A stretch of 64,000 nt of DNA from Deinococcus aerius (GCF_002897375.1 NZ_BFAG01000010.1:143265-207264); one strand, 5' to 3'; positions 27,355 through 36,013 are shown, counted from the stretch's first letter. Numbers and translations: made by a program. The notes: generated from the sequence alone by a model not told the origin.

Positions 27355-27364
27355 CTAAGCTTAG
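27355..27364. promoter_or_regulatory. Palindrome over the -10 box of the toxin-antitoxin operon
   Basis: CTAAGCTTAG is a perfect 10-bp palindrome ending 3 bp before the antitoxin ATG. Read on the minus strand it contains the -10 hexamer TAAGCT 6 nt before the start. Its location fits an operator for the Phd-type antitoxin. Confidence 0.55.
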
Positions 27365-27739
27365 CCCATTGGGGCCCCGGGGAAATGCGGGGAGGTGAAC
27401 CCCGCACCGAGGCCAGAAGATATGCCGATCCCCCGGGAGGGCTGGCGCGCCGCGGGAGGGATCTGGCCAGAGACGTTCGTTCCACCCGTGGGCACCCGCT
27501 TCCGGTCGGCGCTGAGGCGGCGTCACGCCTCATCCTCCCGTGCCCCAGCAGCGTCAGTCGGGTTCCAAAGGGGCGCGGGGGCCAGGTACACTGCCCACAT
27601 CCATGCTCGCCGCCGAGTGCCTCTTCCCGTCGCTGGTGGGGATGCCGGAGTGGCCAGTTCCCAAGGCCGCCCCCTGCCCACCACGCGGCAGGGCTGGGGG
27701 CCGTCCCCCCTCCACCCCGTCCACGAAACCGGAGGCCCC
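27365..27739. other. Intergenic region upstream of the recombinase
   Basis: No gene is supported here. The recombinase frame stays open far upstream, but that sequence is arginine/proline-rich and lacks conserved motifs. A TACACT hexamer near 27587 could be the -10 box of the recombinase promoter. Confidence 0.35.
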
Positions 27740-28690
27740 GTGACCCTCGTTCGCCCCCAGGACACGCTCGCGCTGGCGAACCTCACCGACCAGGCGCTGC
27801 GGGTGAGGGCGGTCGAGGCGGCAAGCACGTATGACGCCGAGACGTTGGTGGGGATCACCCGCGCGTACATGACGACCGCCAGCCGCAAGGGGGCGCGCAC
27901 GAGCGAGAAGACGCTGGAGGCCTACAGCCTGGCCGTGCGCGATTTCGTGCCGTGGGCGCGCGAGAACGGGGTGCAGCTCCTGCGGCCCGGGCGGCGGGAC
28001 GGGGGGCGGTACGTGGCGCAACTTCAGACCCGGCCCTCGCAGGGGCGCGGGAGGACGGGCCCCCTCTCGGCGGCGACGGTGGCGCAGTACGTCGCGGGGG
28101 CGCGGGCGCTGTACCGGGCGCTGCGCTGGGCGGGGGCGACCGAGGCGCAGCCCTTCGAGGACGCGCACGTGCCGCCCGACCCCACCCCCGGCATCGTGAA
28201 GAATCCCCCCTACATGCGCGAGATCGACGCGGTGCTGGAGCAGTGCGAGCCCCGGCTGGCCGCCCTGCTGCTGCTGTGCGCGCACGCCGGGCTGCGGGTC
28301 AGCGAGGCGCTGGGCGTGAAGGTCTCGGACATCCAGGGGGCGCGCGTGACGGTGCGCGGCAAGGGCGGGAAGGTGCGGCGGGTGCCACTGGGCCGGCGCG
28401 TGCGGGCGGCGCTGGCGGGCCTCTCCCCCGCCCTGTCCGACGGGTCGCTGTTCGGCTGGGGGTACGCGCAGGCGACGTACCGGATGCGGGCGGCCTTCCG
28501 GGCGGCGGGGCACGGGGACGCCTGGCGGGGCTTTCACGCGGCCCGCAAGCACTCGGGCACGCGGCTGTACCGGGCGACGAAGGACTTCACCCGGGTGGGG
28601 CTCTTCCTGGGGCACGCCTCGGTGGACACCACCCGCCGCTACGTCGCCGTCGAGGAGGACGACGTGGCGGGCGAGGTGGAGGACTTCTGA
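27740..28690 (+). CDS. Tyrosine recombinase/integrase (XerC/D-like)
   Basis: The 316-residue protein has an N-terminal SAM-like core-binding domain (about residues 30-140) and a C-terminal catalytic domain. The catalytic residues are visible: Arg186 (AGLRVSEAL), Lys208 (RGKGGK), His266 and Arg269 (GFHAARKH), His292 (LGHASV) and the nucleophile Tyr301. All are intact, so it should be active. GTG 27740 has GGAGG 4 nt upstream. It may be a Xer-type chromosome recombinase or the integrase of a small element; there is no excision factor nearby. Confidence 0.9.
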   Translation: MTLVRPQDTLALANLTDQALRVRAVEAASTYDAETLVGITRAYMTTASRKGARTSEKTLEAYSLAVRDFVPWARENGVQLLRPGRRDGGRYVAQLQTRPSQGRGRTGPLSAATVAQYVAGARALYRALRWAGATEAQPFEDAHVPPDPTPGIVKNPPYMREIDAVLEQCEPRLAALLLLCAHAGLRVSEALGVKVSDIQGARVTVRGKGGKVRRVPLGRRVRAALAGLSPALSDGSLFGWGYAQATYRMRAAFRAAGHGDAWRGFHAARKHSGTRLYRATKDFTRVGLFLGHASVDTTRRYVAVEEDDVAGEVEDF

Positions 28691-28797
28691 TGGGCGCGCC
28701 GGATACCCCCGCCGGGGGGGAGGGCCAGAGAGAGAAAGCTGTCAGGCCCGGGGACCTACAACACGGGGAGATGCCCGCCTCCGCCGCGACCTCCAAT

Positions 28798-28805
28798 CCC
28801 CCCCC
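28798..28805 (+). repeat. C8 homopolymer tract at the start of the EAL gene
   Basis: Eight consecutive C residues lie 27 nt after an ATG at 28771. With nine C residues that ATG would be in frame with the EAL protein and add a conserved-looking leader (GHAAGFTACDCHAVQPL). With eight, translation must start at GTG 28857. This is either slippage-prone on/off switching or a sequencing error. Confidence 0.6.
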
Positions 28806-28856
28806 GCTCCCGGCACCGGCCACGCGGCGGGCTTCACGGCCTGCGACTGCCACGCC

Positions 28857-29891
28857 GTGCAGCCCCTGGACTGCGGGGCCCTGACCGCCCTGCTGCTTCA
28901 CGCCGCCTCCCGGCACCTGCACCGCAAGCTGGCCCTGCTGCTCGCGGCCCACGGCCTGCCGCTGGAGGTCCGGGACGACGCCTTCGTGATTCCGGCCTCC
29001 GGGTTTGACCGCCTGGCCGACGTGCTGGCAGCCTTTTCGGGCACCGAGCGGCCGGATTTGCTCGCCGTTCCGCGCACCGGCGAGCGGCTGGACCTCTGGC
29101 ACGTCGCCCCGCTGGAGCAGTGGGTGGGGCGGCTGTCGAGCGGCTGGTTCGGGGCGGCGAGCGAGCGGCTGCGCTTTCACCTCCAGCCCATCGTGGAACT
29201 CGGGGGCGGGGGGGTCTACGGCTACGAGGCCCTGGTGCGCGCCGAGTGGGGGGGGCAGCTCATCGGGGCGGGGCCGCTGCTGAAGGCCGCCGCCACCCAC
29301 GGGCAGTCGCGCGGCTTTGACGCCCACGCGCGGCGGGGGGCGATCCAGCAGGCCTACCCGCTGCTGGGGCCGGGGCAGGTGCTGTTCATCAACTTCGCGC
29401 CGGGGGTGGTGTACAACCCCGACATCTGCCTGCAAACCACCTTCGAGACCTGCCGGGAGGTCGGGGCCGACTTCTCGCGGCTGCTGTTCGAGGTCACCGA
29501 GAGCGAGGCCTTTCCCGACCTGCGGCTGCTCAGGGCCATCCTGGAACGCTACCGCGCCGAGGGTGCCCGGGTGGCGCTCGACGACCTGGGGGCCGGGCAC
29601 ACCAGCCTGACCTACCTCGCCGAGCTGCGGCCCGACCTCGTGAAGCTCGACCGCGACCTCGTGCGCGGCCTGCACGGGGACGACCCGCGGGTGCCCCTGG
29701 TCTCGGCCCTGGTGCGCTACGCGCATGACCTGGGGATTCAGGTGGTCGCCGAGGGCATCGAGACGGGGGGCGAGCTGCGGATGGTCGCCGAACTCGGCGC
29801 GGACTACGCGCAGGGCTACTTCCTGGGCCGCCCCGCCCCCCAGCCGGGCGGGCTCGCCCCCCAGGCGGCGCGCTTCTGGGCGGCGCCATGA
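28857..29891 (+). CDS. EAL-domain c-di-GMP phosphodiesterase
   Basis: The 344-residue product has an unrecognised N-terminal region (about residues 1-95) and a C-terminal EAL domain. Catalytic positions appear complete: YEALVRA, FINFAPG, EVTESE, DDLGAGH, KLD, AEGIET and QGYFLGRP. It should hydrolyse c-di-GMP. The stop overlaps the next start as ATGA, so it is translationally coupled to the LOV-like GGDEF protein. The N-terminus may be longer: the frame is open upstream and an ATG at 28771 is offset only by the C8 tract. Confidence 0.88.
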   Translation: MQPLDCGALTALLLHAASRHLHRKLALLLAAHGLPLEVRDDAFVIPASGFDRLADVLAAFSGTERPDLLAVPRTGERLDLWHVAPLEQWVGRLSSGWFGAASERLRFHLQPIVELGGGGVYGYEALVRAEWGGQLIGAGPLLKAAATHGQSRGFDAHARRGAIQQAYPLLGPGQVLFINFAPGVVYNPDICLQTTFETCREVGADFSRLLFEVTESEAFPDLRLLRAILERYRAEGARVALDDLGAGHTSLTYLAELRPDLVKLDRDLVRGLHGDDPRVPLVSALVRYAHDLGIQVVAEGIETGGELRMVAELGADYAQGYFLGRPAPQPGGLAPQAARFWAAP

Positions 29892-30748
29892 CGGCCCTGC
29901 CCGTGACCGCGCCCCCGCCCCGCCTGGACGAGGAGATGCTCTGGCAGATTCTCGCCGCCGCCGATATCGGCCTGCTGGTGACGGACGCGCAGCGGCGCAT
30001 CGTGTACGTCAACCCGACCTTCACCCGCGAGACGGGCTACAGCGCCGAGGAGGTGCTGGGCCGCTCGTGCAGCTTTCTCCAGGGGCCCGCGACCGACGCG
30101 GCCGACATCGCCGCCCTGCGCGAGGCCCTGGACCGGGGCGAGCCCGTCCAGCGGGTCGTGCTGAATTACCGCAAGGACGGCAGCACCATGCGCTACAAGC
30201 TGCGGATTCGCCCGGTCCACGAGGGCGGCGCGGTGCGCTACTTCGTGGGCGTGCAGGAGGACTACTCGGCGGCCCACGCCGCGCAGGTCCAGCTGGAACG
30301 CCTCGCCTACCTCGACAGCCTGACGGGGCTGGGCAACCGGCGGGCCTTCGACGCCCGGCTCGCGGAGGCGGCCTGCGGCGGCGAGGGCTTCGCCCTGGTG
30401 CTGCTCGACCTCAACGACTTCAAGCAGATCAACGACTCGCGGGGGCACCCGGCGGGCGACGCGCTGCTCCGGGAGGTCGGCGGCTGCTTGCAGCGCATCC
30501 TCCCGGACGCCGGGCTCGCCTTCCGGCTGGGCGGGGACGAGTTCGCCGTGCTGCTGCCGGGCGGTCCCGAGCAGGCCGGGCAGGCGGCGCGGGTCCTCGC
30601 CGCCCTGGAGCAACTGGAGGGCGGCACGCTGCGAACCGGGCTGGGCTGCGCCCACTTCCCGGGCGAGGCGGGCGACATCCCGTCGCTGCTGCGCCTGGCG
30701 GATCGGCGCCTGTACCAGCACAAGGCCGCCGTCAAGGCCAGGCGGTAA
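29888..30748 (+). CDS. LOV-like PAS domain fused to a GGDEF diguanylate cyclase
   Basis: The 286-residue protein has a PAS domain at about residues 17-130 and a GGDEF domain with intact GGDEF at 215-219. The PAS domain matches LOV photoreceptors: VNPTFTRETGYSAEEVLG, then GRSCSFLQGPATD, NYRKDG and FVGVQED. The reactive Cys (Cys61) is kept, but the canonical NCRFLQ is SCSFLQ and the usual FWN after NYRKDG is MRY, so flavin contacts are altered. It probably makes c-di-GMP under control of blue light or redox. It is coupled by ATGA overlap to the EAL phosphodiesterase. Confidence 0.88.
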   Translation: MTALPVTAPPPRLDEEMLWQILAAADIGLLVTDAQRRIVYVNPTFTRETGYSAEEVLGRSCSFLQGPATDAADIAALREALDRGEPVQRVVLNYRKDGSTMRYKLRIRPVHEGGAVRYFVGVQEDYSAAHAAQVQLERLAYLDSLTGLGNRRAFDARLAEAACGGEGFALVLLDLNDFKQINDSRGHPAGDALLREVGGCLQRILPDAGLAFRLGGDEFAVLLPGGPEQAGQAARVLAALEQLEGGTLRTGLGCAHFPGEAGDIPSLLRLADRRLYQHKAAVKARR

Positions 30749-31102
30749 GGAGTCCTGCGGGGCCTCTGGGCGGCCCAGACAGGAGGACGCCGGGGGACGC
30801 ACCCTGACCTTGGGCCTCCCGCGTGGTCACCGTTCCGTGGGGGACGTGACGGACGACCGCAGATCAGTGGACGAAAGAACGCTGTCCCGCGGAGCGTTCC
30901 CGGACGCTTTGTCTGGACCCGACGCTCGCGCTCAGGGTGGCTCCTCCTCTTGCGTCCCGTGCCCTAGCTTCACCCTGAGGGCGATTTCCAGCACAGGCCC
31001 GGAACAGTCCGGGGTCCCCTCCCCGTCACGTTCCCTCATCACGAGGCCCGGCGCGGCTTCACAGACTCCCAGTGCCTGCCCCGGGCCTGGTACAACACGG
31101 GC
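30749..31102. other. Intergenic region, 354 bp
   Basis: No gene is supported. The 3' end carries the TACAAC -10 box (31091-31096) of the DHH phosphoesterase gene. The rest is GC-rich without clear repeats. Confidence 0.35.
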
Positions 31103-32179
31103 ATGAGCGGCGTTCCCCTCCAGACGGCCCTGCCCCCGGCGCAAGAGGCGACGCGAGCCTTTTTGAACTCACTCGACCCGGCCCGGCGCGTGGTGGTGTT
31201 CTGCCACTTCGACGCCGACGGCCTCTCGGCGGGGGCCCTGTTCGGCCGGACCCTGCCGCGCCTAGGCTTCCGGGACGTGCGGGTGGTTCCCTCCGGGCGC
31301 GGGGAGTCGGCCTTCTCGGATGCGGCGCGGGCCCGCCTGGGGGCGCTTGGCCCTCAGGGGCTCATCGTCACCGACCTCGGCGTGAACGGGCGGGGCGTCC
31401 TGCCGGATGTGCCGACGCTCTACGTGGACCACCACCAGCCTGACGGAGTGCCGACCGGGAACGTCACGGTCGTCAGCGGCTACACCTGGGACCCCATCCC
31501 CGCCAGCGCCTGGCTCGCCTATGAACTCCTGGCGCCGCTGGCGGACATCGCGGACCTGGCCTGGATCGGGGCGGTGGGGACGCTGGGCGACCTCGGCGAC
31601 AGCGCCCCCTGGGACGCCCTGCCGGAGATCAAGAAGCGGTACACCGCCAAATGGCTGCGCGAGGCCGTGGCGCTCGTGAACGCGGCGCGGCGGTCGAGCG
31701 CCTTCGACATCGGGACGCCGCTGAACCTGCTCCTGAGCGCCGCTGGCCCGAAGGAACTGGCGACGGACGACGCGCACGGCGCCGACCGCCTGCGCACCTA
31801 CCGGGCGGAGGTGAGTGCCGAACTCGCCGCCGCGCGCCGGGCGGCCCCCAAGTTCAGCGCCACGGGACCTTACGCCCTGCTCCGGCTGCACTCGGGGGCA
31901 CAGATTCACCCGCTGATCGCGCAGCAGTGGCGGGGGCGACTCCCCGGGCACGCGGTGATCGCCGCGAACACCGGCTACTTGCCGGACACCGTCGCCTTCA
32001 GCATGAGAACCGCGCGCAAGGACCTGAACCTTCCCGCTATCCTGCAAGGCATCGAGGTGGGCGACGTGGGCGGCAGCTACGGGCATGGGCACGACCAGGC
32101 GTCGGGCGGCCAGCTTCCCCCCGGGGCGTTCAATCAGGTGCTGGAGGCCCTGGGCTTTGACGAAAGCGTGAGGGTGTAG
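31103..32179 (+). CDS. DHH-family phosphoesterase
   Basis: The 358-residue product has an N-terminal DHH domain with HFDADGLSAG near residue 36, DLG, and VDHHQPDG near residue 112, and a C-terminal DHHA1-type domain with GGSYGHGHDQASGG. These are the metal- and nucleic-acid-binding motifs of RecJ-like exonucleases and nano-RNases/cyclic dinucleotide phosphodiesterases. The size is shorter than RecJ and near that of NrnA-like enzymes, so a small-substrate role is plausible. TACAAC lies 6 nt before the ATG, so the mRNA is likely leaderless. Confidence 0.87.
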   Translation: MSGVPLQTALPPAQEATRAFLNSLDPARRVVVFCHFDADGLSAGALFGRTLPRLGFRDVRVVPSGRGESAFSDAARARLGALGPQGLIVTDLGVNGRGVLPDVPTLYVDHHQPDGVPTGNVTVVSGYTWDPIPASAWLAYELLAPLADIADLAWIGAVGTLGDLGDSAPWDALPEIKKRYTAKWLREAVALVNAARRSSAFDIGTPLNLLLSAAGPKELATDDAHGADRLRTYRAEVSAELAAARRAAPKFSATGPYALLRLHSGAQIHPLIAQQWRGRLPGHAVIAANTGYLPDTVAFSMRTARKDLNLPAILQGIEVGDVGGSYGHGHDQASGGQLPPGAFNQVLEALGFDESVRV

Positions 32180-32426
32180 GGAAGCTGGCCCACAGCCCCC
32201 GGTCCGTCGGAGGAGTCGGTGACGGCGCGGGAGGTTCACCGGCCCGCGCCCGCCCTCCAGTCCACCTCCCGAGCCGTTGTGGAACCCCCGCGGACTGGGC
32301 GGCCCGGCCTCTGTCCTCCCCCGAAGCCTCCCGCTGCCCCGCTCCATCACAGGTGCCCGGTTAAGGTGACCAGGGCAGCAAAAGATTGATGCGTTCCACC
32401 TCGCAAGGGGGTGGGAAGGGAGCCTT

Positions 32427-33422
32427 ATGCAAAAAAGTTGGATGCTGGTCGGCCTCACCCTGGTTCTGGCGGCGTGCGGGGCGCGGAACACCGCGCCGGT
32501 CGCCGCGGTCCCCTCCGGGACAATGACTGCGCAGTCGGTGCTGAGCTGGCAGGCGCTGCGGCAGGGAGATTCGGGCCGCGACGTGGTCACACTCCAATAC
32601 CTGCTGCGCCACGCGGGGCAGACCCTCAGCGTGGATGGCGCCTTCGGGAGCGGGACGGACACGGCGGTTCGGAACTTCCAGCGCGCCAACGGCCTGACGG
32701 TGGACGGCATCGTGGGGGGCAACACCTGGGAGAAGCTGATCGTCACGGTGCGCCAGGGGGACAGCAATAACGCGGTGCGGGCGGTGCAGGACCAGCTCCG
32801 CAGCGGGTACGGGTACGGCGGCGTGACCGTGGACGGCGTCTTCGGGAGCGGCACGAACACGGCGGTGCGGGACTTCCAGAGCAAACGCGGCCTGAGCGTG
32901 GATGGAGTGGTGGGCCTGAACACCTGGCACGCCCTGGTGACCGGCAGCAGCACGGGCGGCACGGGCACGACCTCCAGCCTCGCCTCACAGATTCTGAATA
33001 ACGGCCGGATCACGCTGGGCACGAGCAGCAGCACCTCCGGCGGCAACCCGCGCCAGAACATCGTGGACACCGCGAACGGGCTGGCGGCCAGGCGCGGGTG
33101 CGCGAGCGACGCCAACTGCGGCCTGACCGTGTACCTCAAACGCTCGATGCTTCAGGGCATGCTGGCGCTGGCGAACGCCGGGAACTCGTTCTACGTCACG
33201 TCCATTGCGGGCGGGGTCCACTCGACCTACTCGGACCACTACGCGGGGCTGGCCTTCGACATCGGCATCTGGAACGGCGTGAGCCTCTCGTCGCCGAACA
33301 GCGCCCACACCGCCGCGCGCAACGCCTGCATCGCGGCGGGGTCGGACCCCAGCCAGACCTTCAATGCGTACAACGATCCGACGGGCGGACACAAGAACCA
33401 CGTCCACTGCGCCTGGAACTGA
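32427..33422 (+). CDS. Lipoprotein with two peptidoglycan-binding domains and M15-like peptidase
   Basis: The 331-residue product has a lipobox LAAC, two PG_binding_1 repeats (about residues 45-105 and 112-172; VDGAFGSGTDTAVRNFQ and VDGVFGSGTNTAVRDFQ) and a glycine/serine linker. The C-terminal domain contains GGVHSTYSDHYAGLAFDIG and HKNHVHCAW, a zinc-ligand pattern of M15-type DD-/LD-carboxypeptidases. It should trim peptidoglycan peptides at the envelope. GGGAAGGGAG precedes the ATG. Its PG-binding repeats closely resemble those of the next gene. Confidence 0.82.
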   Translation: MQKSWMLVGLTLVLAACGARNTAPVAAVPSGTMTAQSVLSWQALRQGDSGRDVVTLQYLLRHAGQTLSVDGAFGSGTDTAVRNFQRANGLTVDGIVGGNTWEKLIVTVRQGDSNNAVRAVQDQLRSGYGYGGVTVDGVFGSGTNTAVRDFQSKRGLSVDGVVGLNTWHALVTGSSTGGTGTTSSLASQILNNGRITLGTSSSTSGGNPRQNIVDTANGLAARRGCASDANCGLTVYLKRSMLQGMLALANAGNSFYVTSIAGGVHSTYSDHYAGLAFDIGIWNGVSLSSPNSAHTAARNACIAAGSDPSQTFNAYNDPTGGHKNHVHCAWN

Positions 33423-33476
33423 GAACGCCGTGGGCGGGGCCTTCGCCTGACCCCGCCCACCCTCCAAGGAGACGAC

Positions 33477-34571
33477 ATGAATACACCCACGAACCGCCGC
33501 GAGGTGCTGCGGTGGGGCCTGGCCCTGGGCGGCGGCCTGCTCCTCGCCGGGTGCGGGCTGAACAAGGTGACGGTCCTCGGCCCGCCGGAGGGGACCAATG
33601 ATTTGAACGCCCTCGCCGTGGCCGCCCCCACCGTGGCGGGCACCGCGACCTGGAAGGCGCAGGCCCCGAAGGAGGCGATCACCCTGCTCGCCGCCCGTCC
33701 CACGCGGGTGATCGTCCACCACACGGCGACGGCGAACGTCACGGACTACTCGCAGGCGCAGGGCTACGCGCTCGCGCGGTCCATCCAGCAATCCCACTTC
33801 GACCGGGGCTGGATCGACACGGGGCAGCATTTCACGGTCAGCCGCGGCGGGTACGTCATGGAGGGCCGCCACCGCAGCCTGGAGGCGGCGCAGGGCGGGG
33901 GCCAGCATGTGCGCGGCGCCCACTGCGAGGGCTTCAACGACGTGTCGGTGGGCATCGAGAACGAGGGGACGTACACGAGCACCACGCCACCGGCGGCGCA
34001 GTACGACACTCTGGTGCGGCTGTGCGCGTGGCTGTGCGGGCAGTACGGCATCCCCGCCACCGAGCTGTACGGCCACCGGGACTTCGTAAACACGAGTTGC
34101 CCCGGGGACGCGCTGTACGCCCGGCTGCCGCAACTCCGGCGGGACGTGGCGGCCCGGCTGGGCGTCAGCGTGCGGGTCTGGCCCACCACCCGCAGCGGGC
34201 ACAGCGGCGAGCGGGTCAGGAGCGTGCAGTATCTGCTGCGCGCCCGCAGCCAGGCCGTGACGGTGGACGGGTCGTATGGCAGTGGCACGGGAACGGCGGT
34301 CAGCGCCTTCCAGTCGGGGGCCGGGCTCACGCCGGACGGGGTGGTCGGCTCGGCTACCTGGGAACGGCTGATCCTCACCGTGCGTCAGGGGGACAGCGGG
34401 GACGCCGTGCGGGCGGTGCAGGGCCAGCTCGGGGCCAGGGGCTACGCGGTCGCGGTGGACGGCGCGTTCGGCCCGGGCACGGAGAGCGCGGTTCGGAGTT
34501 TCCAGTCGGGACAGGGGCTGACGGCGGACGGCGTGGTGGGGCCGAACACCTGGCTGGCTCTGGTGGGCTGA
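33477..34571 (+). CDS. N-acetylmuramoyl-L-alanine amidase with two peptidoglycan-binding domains
   Basis: The 364-residue product has a twin-arginine-like lipoprotein signal (RREVLRWGLALGGGLLLAGC). An amidase_2/PGRP domain follows (VIVHHTAT, GAHCEGFNDVSVGIENEG, LYGHRDF, TSCPGD), holding the zinc-ligand residues. Two C-terminal PG_binding_1 repeats come last (VDGSYGSGTGTAVSAFQ, VDGAFGPGTESAVRSFQ). It cleaves the lactyl-amide bond of peptidoglycan. It follows the M15-like lipoprotein by 55 nt with AAGGAG upstream, so the two probably form a wall-remodelling operon. Confidence 0.9.
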   Translation: MNTPTNRREVLRWGLALGGGLLLAGCGLNKVTVLGPPEGTNDLNALAVAAPTVAGTATWKAQAPKEAITLLAARPTRVIVHHTATANVTDYSQAQGYALARSIQQSHFDRGWIDTGQHFTVSRGGYVMEGRHRSLEAAQGGGQHVRGAHCEGFNDVSVGIENEGTYTSTTPPAAQYDTLVRLCAWLCGQYGIPATELYGHRDFVNTSCPGDALYARLPQLRRDVAARLGVSVRVWPTTRSGHSGERVRSVQYLLRARSQAVTVDGSYGSGTGTAVSAFQSGAGLTPDGVVGSATWERLILTVRQGDSGDAVRAVQGQLGARGYAVAVDGAFGPGTESAVRSFQSGQGLTADGVVGPNTWLALVG

Positions 34572-34642
34572 GGGGGCGTGACTGAGCGCAGGCGACCGTC
34601 ACTTGCCGCCCTGCCCCTCTCCCCAACGCGCTAGCGTGGGGT

Positions 34643-34909
34643 ATGCGCCCCGCCGAGCTGACTCCCGGACAGATCGCCGACTTCCTCGACACCGCCTTCC
34701 AGCACGAGCGGGGCGGGGACGGGATCGGCCTCACCCTGGAGCAGCGCACCACGCTTGCCGACTACCTGGGCTGCCACGAGCAAGTGCGCGCGGCGGCCTG
34801 GGACGTGTGGCAGACGAGGCTGGAGGCCAGCGGGACGGACCTGGGAGACGCGGAGTACTGGCTCGACGTGGAGTTCATCGAGCCGTGCCCCCAGGAGCGG
34901 GAGGCGTAG
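34643..34909 (+). CDS. Small acidic hypothetical protein
   Basis: The 88-residue soluble protein begins MRPAELTPGQIADFLDTAF and is predicted helical and acidic (DLGDAEYWLDVEFIEPCPQ). The family is not recognised. TAGCGT at 34632-34637 is 5 nt before the ATG with no ribosome binding site, so a leaderless mRNA is likely. A terminator follows at 34982. Confidence 0.65.
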   Translation: MRPAELTPGQIADFLDTAFQHERGGDGIGLTLEQRTTLADYLGCHEQVRAAAWDVWQTRLEASGTDLGDAEYWLDVEFIEPCPQEREA

Positions 34910-34981
34910 GCTTGCGGCTCCCAGAAAGGTGTTTCAACGGGCAAACAGGACAAAAGGTGGGGTCAAGAGATCACAGAAAAC

Positions 34982-35001
34982 GCCCGAGAACGCGGGCTTT
35001 T
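34982..35001 (+). terminator. Rho-independent terminator
   Basis: The hairpin GCCCG/CGGGC is followed by TTTT on the plus strand, about 70 nt after the stop of the small gene at 34909. It probably ends that transcript. Confidence 0.65.
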
Positions 35002-35062
35002 CTCTCTACGCCGGAACGCCTCTGGGACCTGCCCTGATAGGCCGATTTCGCGAGGTGGGCGC

Positions 35063-35112
35063 CCCCTCACCCCTGGCTGCGCCAGGCCCTCTCCCACGAG
35101 GGGAGAGGGTCA
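35063..35112 (+). repeat. REP-like motif (CCCCTCACCCC..CCCTCTCCC), copy 2
   Basis: The blocks CCCCCTCACCCCTGGCTGC, GCCAGGCCCTCTCCC and GGGGAGAGGGTCA occur in the same order as on the minus strand at 16741-16795. The sequence can form a stem (CTCTCCC/GGGAGAG). It is non-coding. Confidence 0.6.
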
Positions 35113-35151
35113 GGACAGCCACAGAGGAAGGGGCACAAGTGCGTTGTCCTT

Positions 35152-35280
35152 AGTGGCTGGCGGCTACGGTTACGCCCTTCCCGGAAAGGGCGCCGGGAAA
35201 CGCTCCACTTCCACCACCAGCCACTTTTTGCCTGCTCACTCCGTTCGGGGTGATGCCCCTGTCATCACCCGGCAGCTACT
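35152..35280 (-). repeat. 129-bp structured repeat, copy B (inverted relative to copy A)
   Basis: This is the reverse complement of 4210-4338 with four mismatches in 129 bp. It keeps all three hairpins. Its right edge lies 4 bp before the remnant of a HigB-type toxin gene, so it may have inserted into, or recombined at, that locus. Confidence 0.9.
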
Positions 35281-35284
35281 TTGA

Positions 35285-35356
35285 TTGAGATCAAAGTCTG
35301 CCGAGAACGAACTGACCACCGCCCGCAAGCGCCTGCAACGTCTGGAGAACCCATGA
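35285..35356 (+). pseudogene. C-terminal remnant of a HigB/Gp49-like toxin
   Basis: The frame reads KSAENELTTARKRLQRLENP and stops at TGA 35354, overlapping the HTH gene start as ATGA. The final helix pattern (E..TARKRL) matches the C-terminus of phage Gp49-like/HigB toxins, which are normally about 110 residues and encoded directly before such an HTH antitoxin. Everything upstream is replaced by the 129-bp repeat, with an in-frame TGA at 35282. Confidence 0.55.
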
Positions 35357-35652
35357 CGGGAGACCATGAGCTTCCCAACAAGCATATCGGGAGCAGTTTT
35401 GACGACTTCCTGGCCGAGGACGGCCTGCTGCCCGATGTTGAGGCCGTCGCCATCAAGCGCGTGATCGCTTTTCAGATTGAGCAGGAGATGAAGCGCGGCG
35501 GCATGACGAAAAGCGAGTTGGCCTCCCGTATGGGGACCAGCCGCTCAGCCGTGGATCGCCTGCTTGACCCGGAGAATCAGGCGGTGACGCTCCGCACGTT
35601 GGAGCGCGCGGCGGGCGTGCTGGGCAAGCGGTTAAGGCTCGAACTGGTCTGA
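35353..35652 (+). CDS. Orphan HigA-type HTH antitoxin
   Basis: The 99-residue protein has SSFDDFLAEDGL near the N-terminus and a Xre helix-turn-helix (MTKSELASRMGTSRSAVDRL), then LRTLERAAGVLGKRLRLEL. It is of the kind encoded after Gp49-like toxins. ATG 35353 overlaps the toxin remnant stop, which supports this start. With the toxin gone it may be a relic or act as a stand-alone repressor; its own promoter is unclear and could lie in the repeat. Confidence 0.8.
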   Translation: MTGDHELPNKHIGSSFDDFLAEDGLLPDVEAVAIKRVIAFQIEQEMKRGGMTKSELASRMGTSRSAVDRLLDPENQAVTLRTLERAAGVLGKRLRLELV

Positions 35653-35677
35653 AGGCAGAGTGCCGCGGCGCTTCCCC

Positions 35678-35887
35678 TCACTCCCCCGTCTTCTCATCCA
35701 GGGGGACCAGGTCCTCGTCCAGCCGGTCGTCCAGATCGTCGATCCCGCCGCTCGCCTCGCCCAGCGTCGTCTGGTTCGTGCCGATATCCACGAGGTCGTC
35801 ATCGGTGATGTCGCGGTATTCCTCGGTGACACCGTCGGGAAGGTGCCTGCTGTCGTCCATGTCCGTCATGTCCTGGGGGTCTGTCAT
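35678..35887 (-). CDS. Small acidic hypothetical protein
   Basis: The 69-residue, strongly acidic product begins MTDPQDMTDMDDSRHLPDG and contains VTEEYRDITDDDLVDIGTN and DRLDEDLVPLDEKTGE. GAAAGGAGCGGTG before ATG 35887 fixes the start. It is likely disordered. I recall similar small proteins in the genus but no function. Confidence 0.7.
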   Translation of the reverse strand: MTDPQDMTDMDDSRHLPDGVTEEYRDITDDDLVDIGTNQTTLGEASGGIDDLDDRLDEDLVPLDEKTGE

Positions 35888-36013
35888 CACCGCTCCTTTC
35901 GAACTGACTGAGGGTAGGGGACCCGCTCCGGGGCGGACATCCCACCCGGATGAATGGACGTTGACCCTCGGCACAGTGGAAACCCCCGCGGCACCCACGG
36001 CGTACCGGACGGC

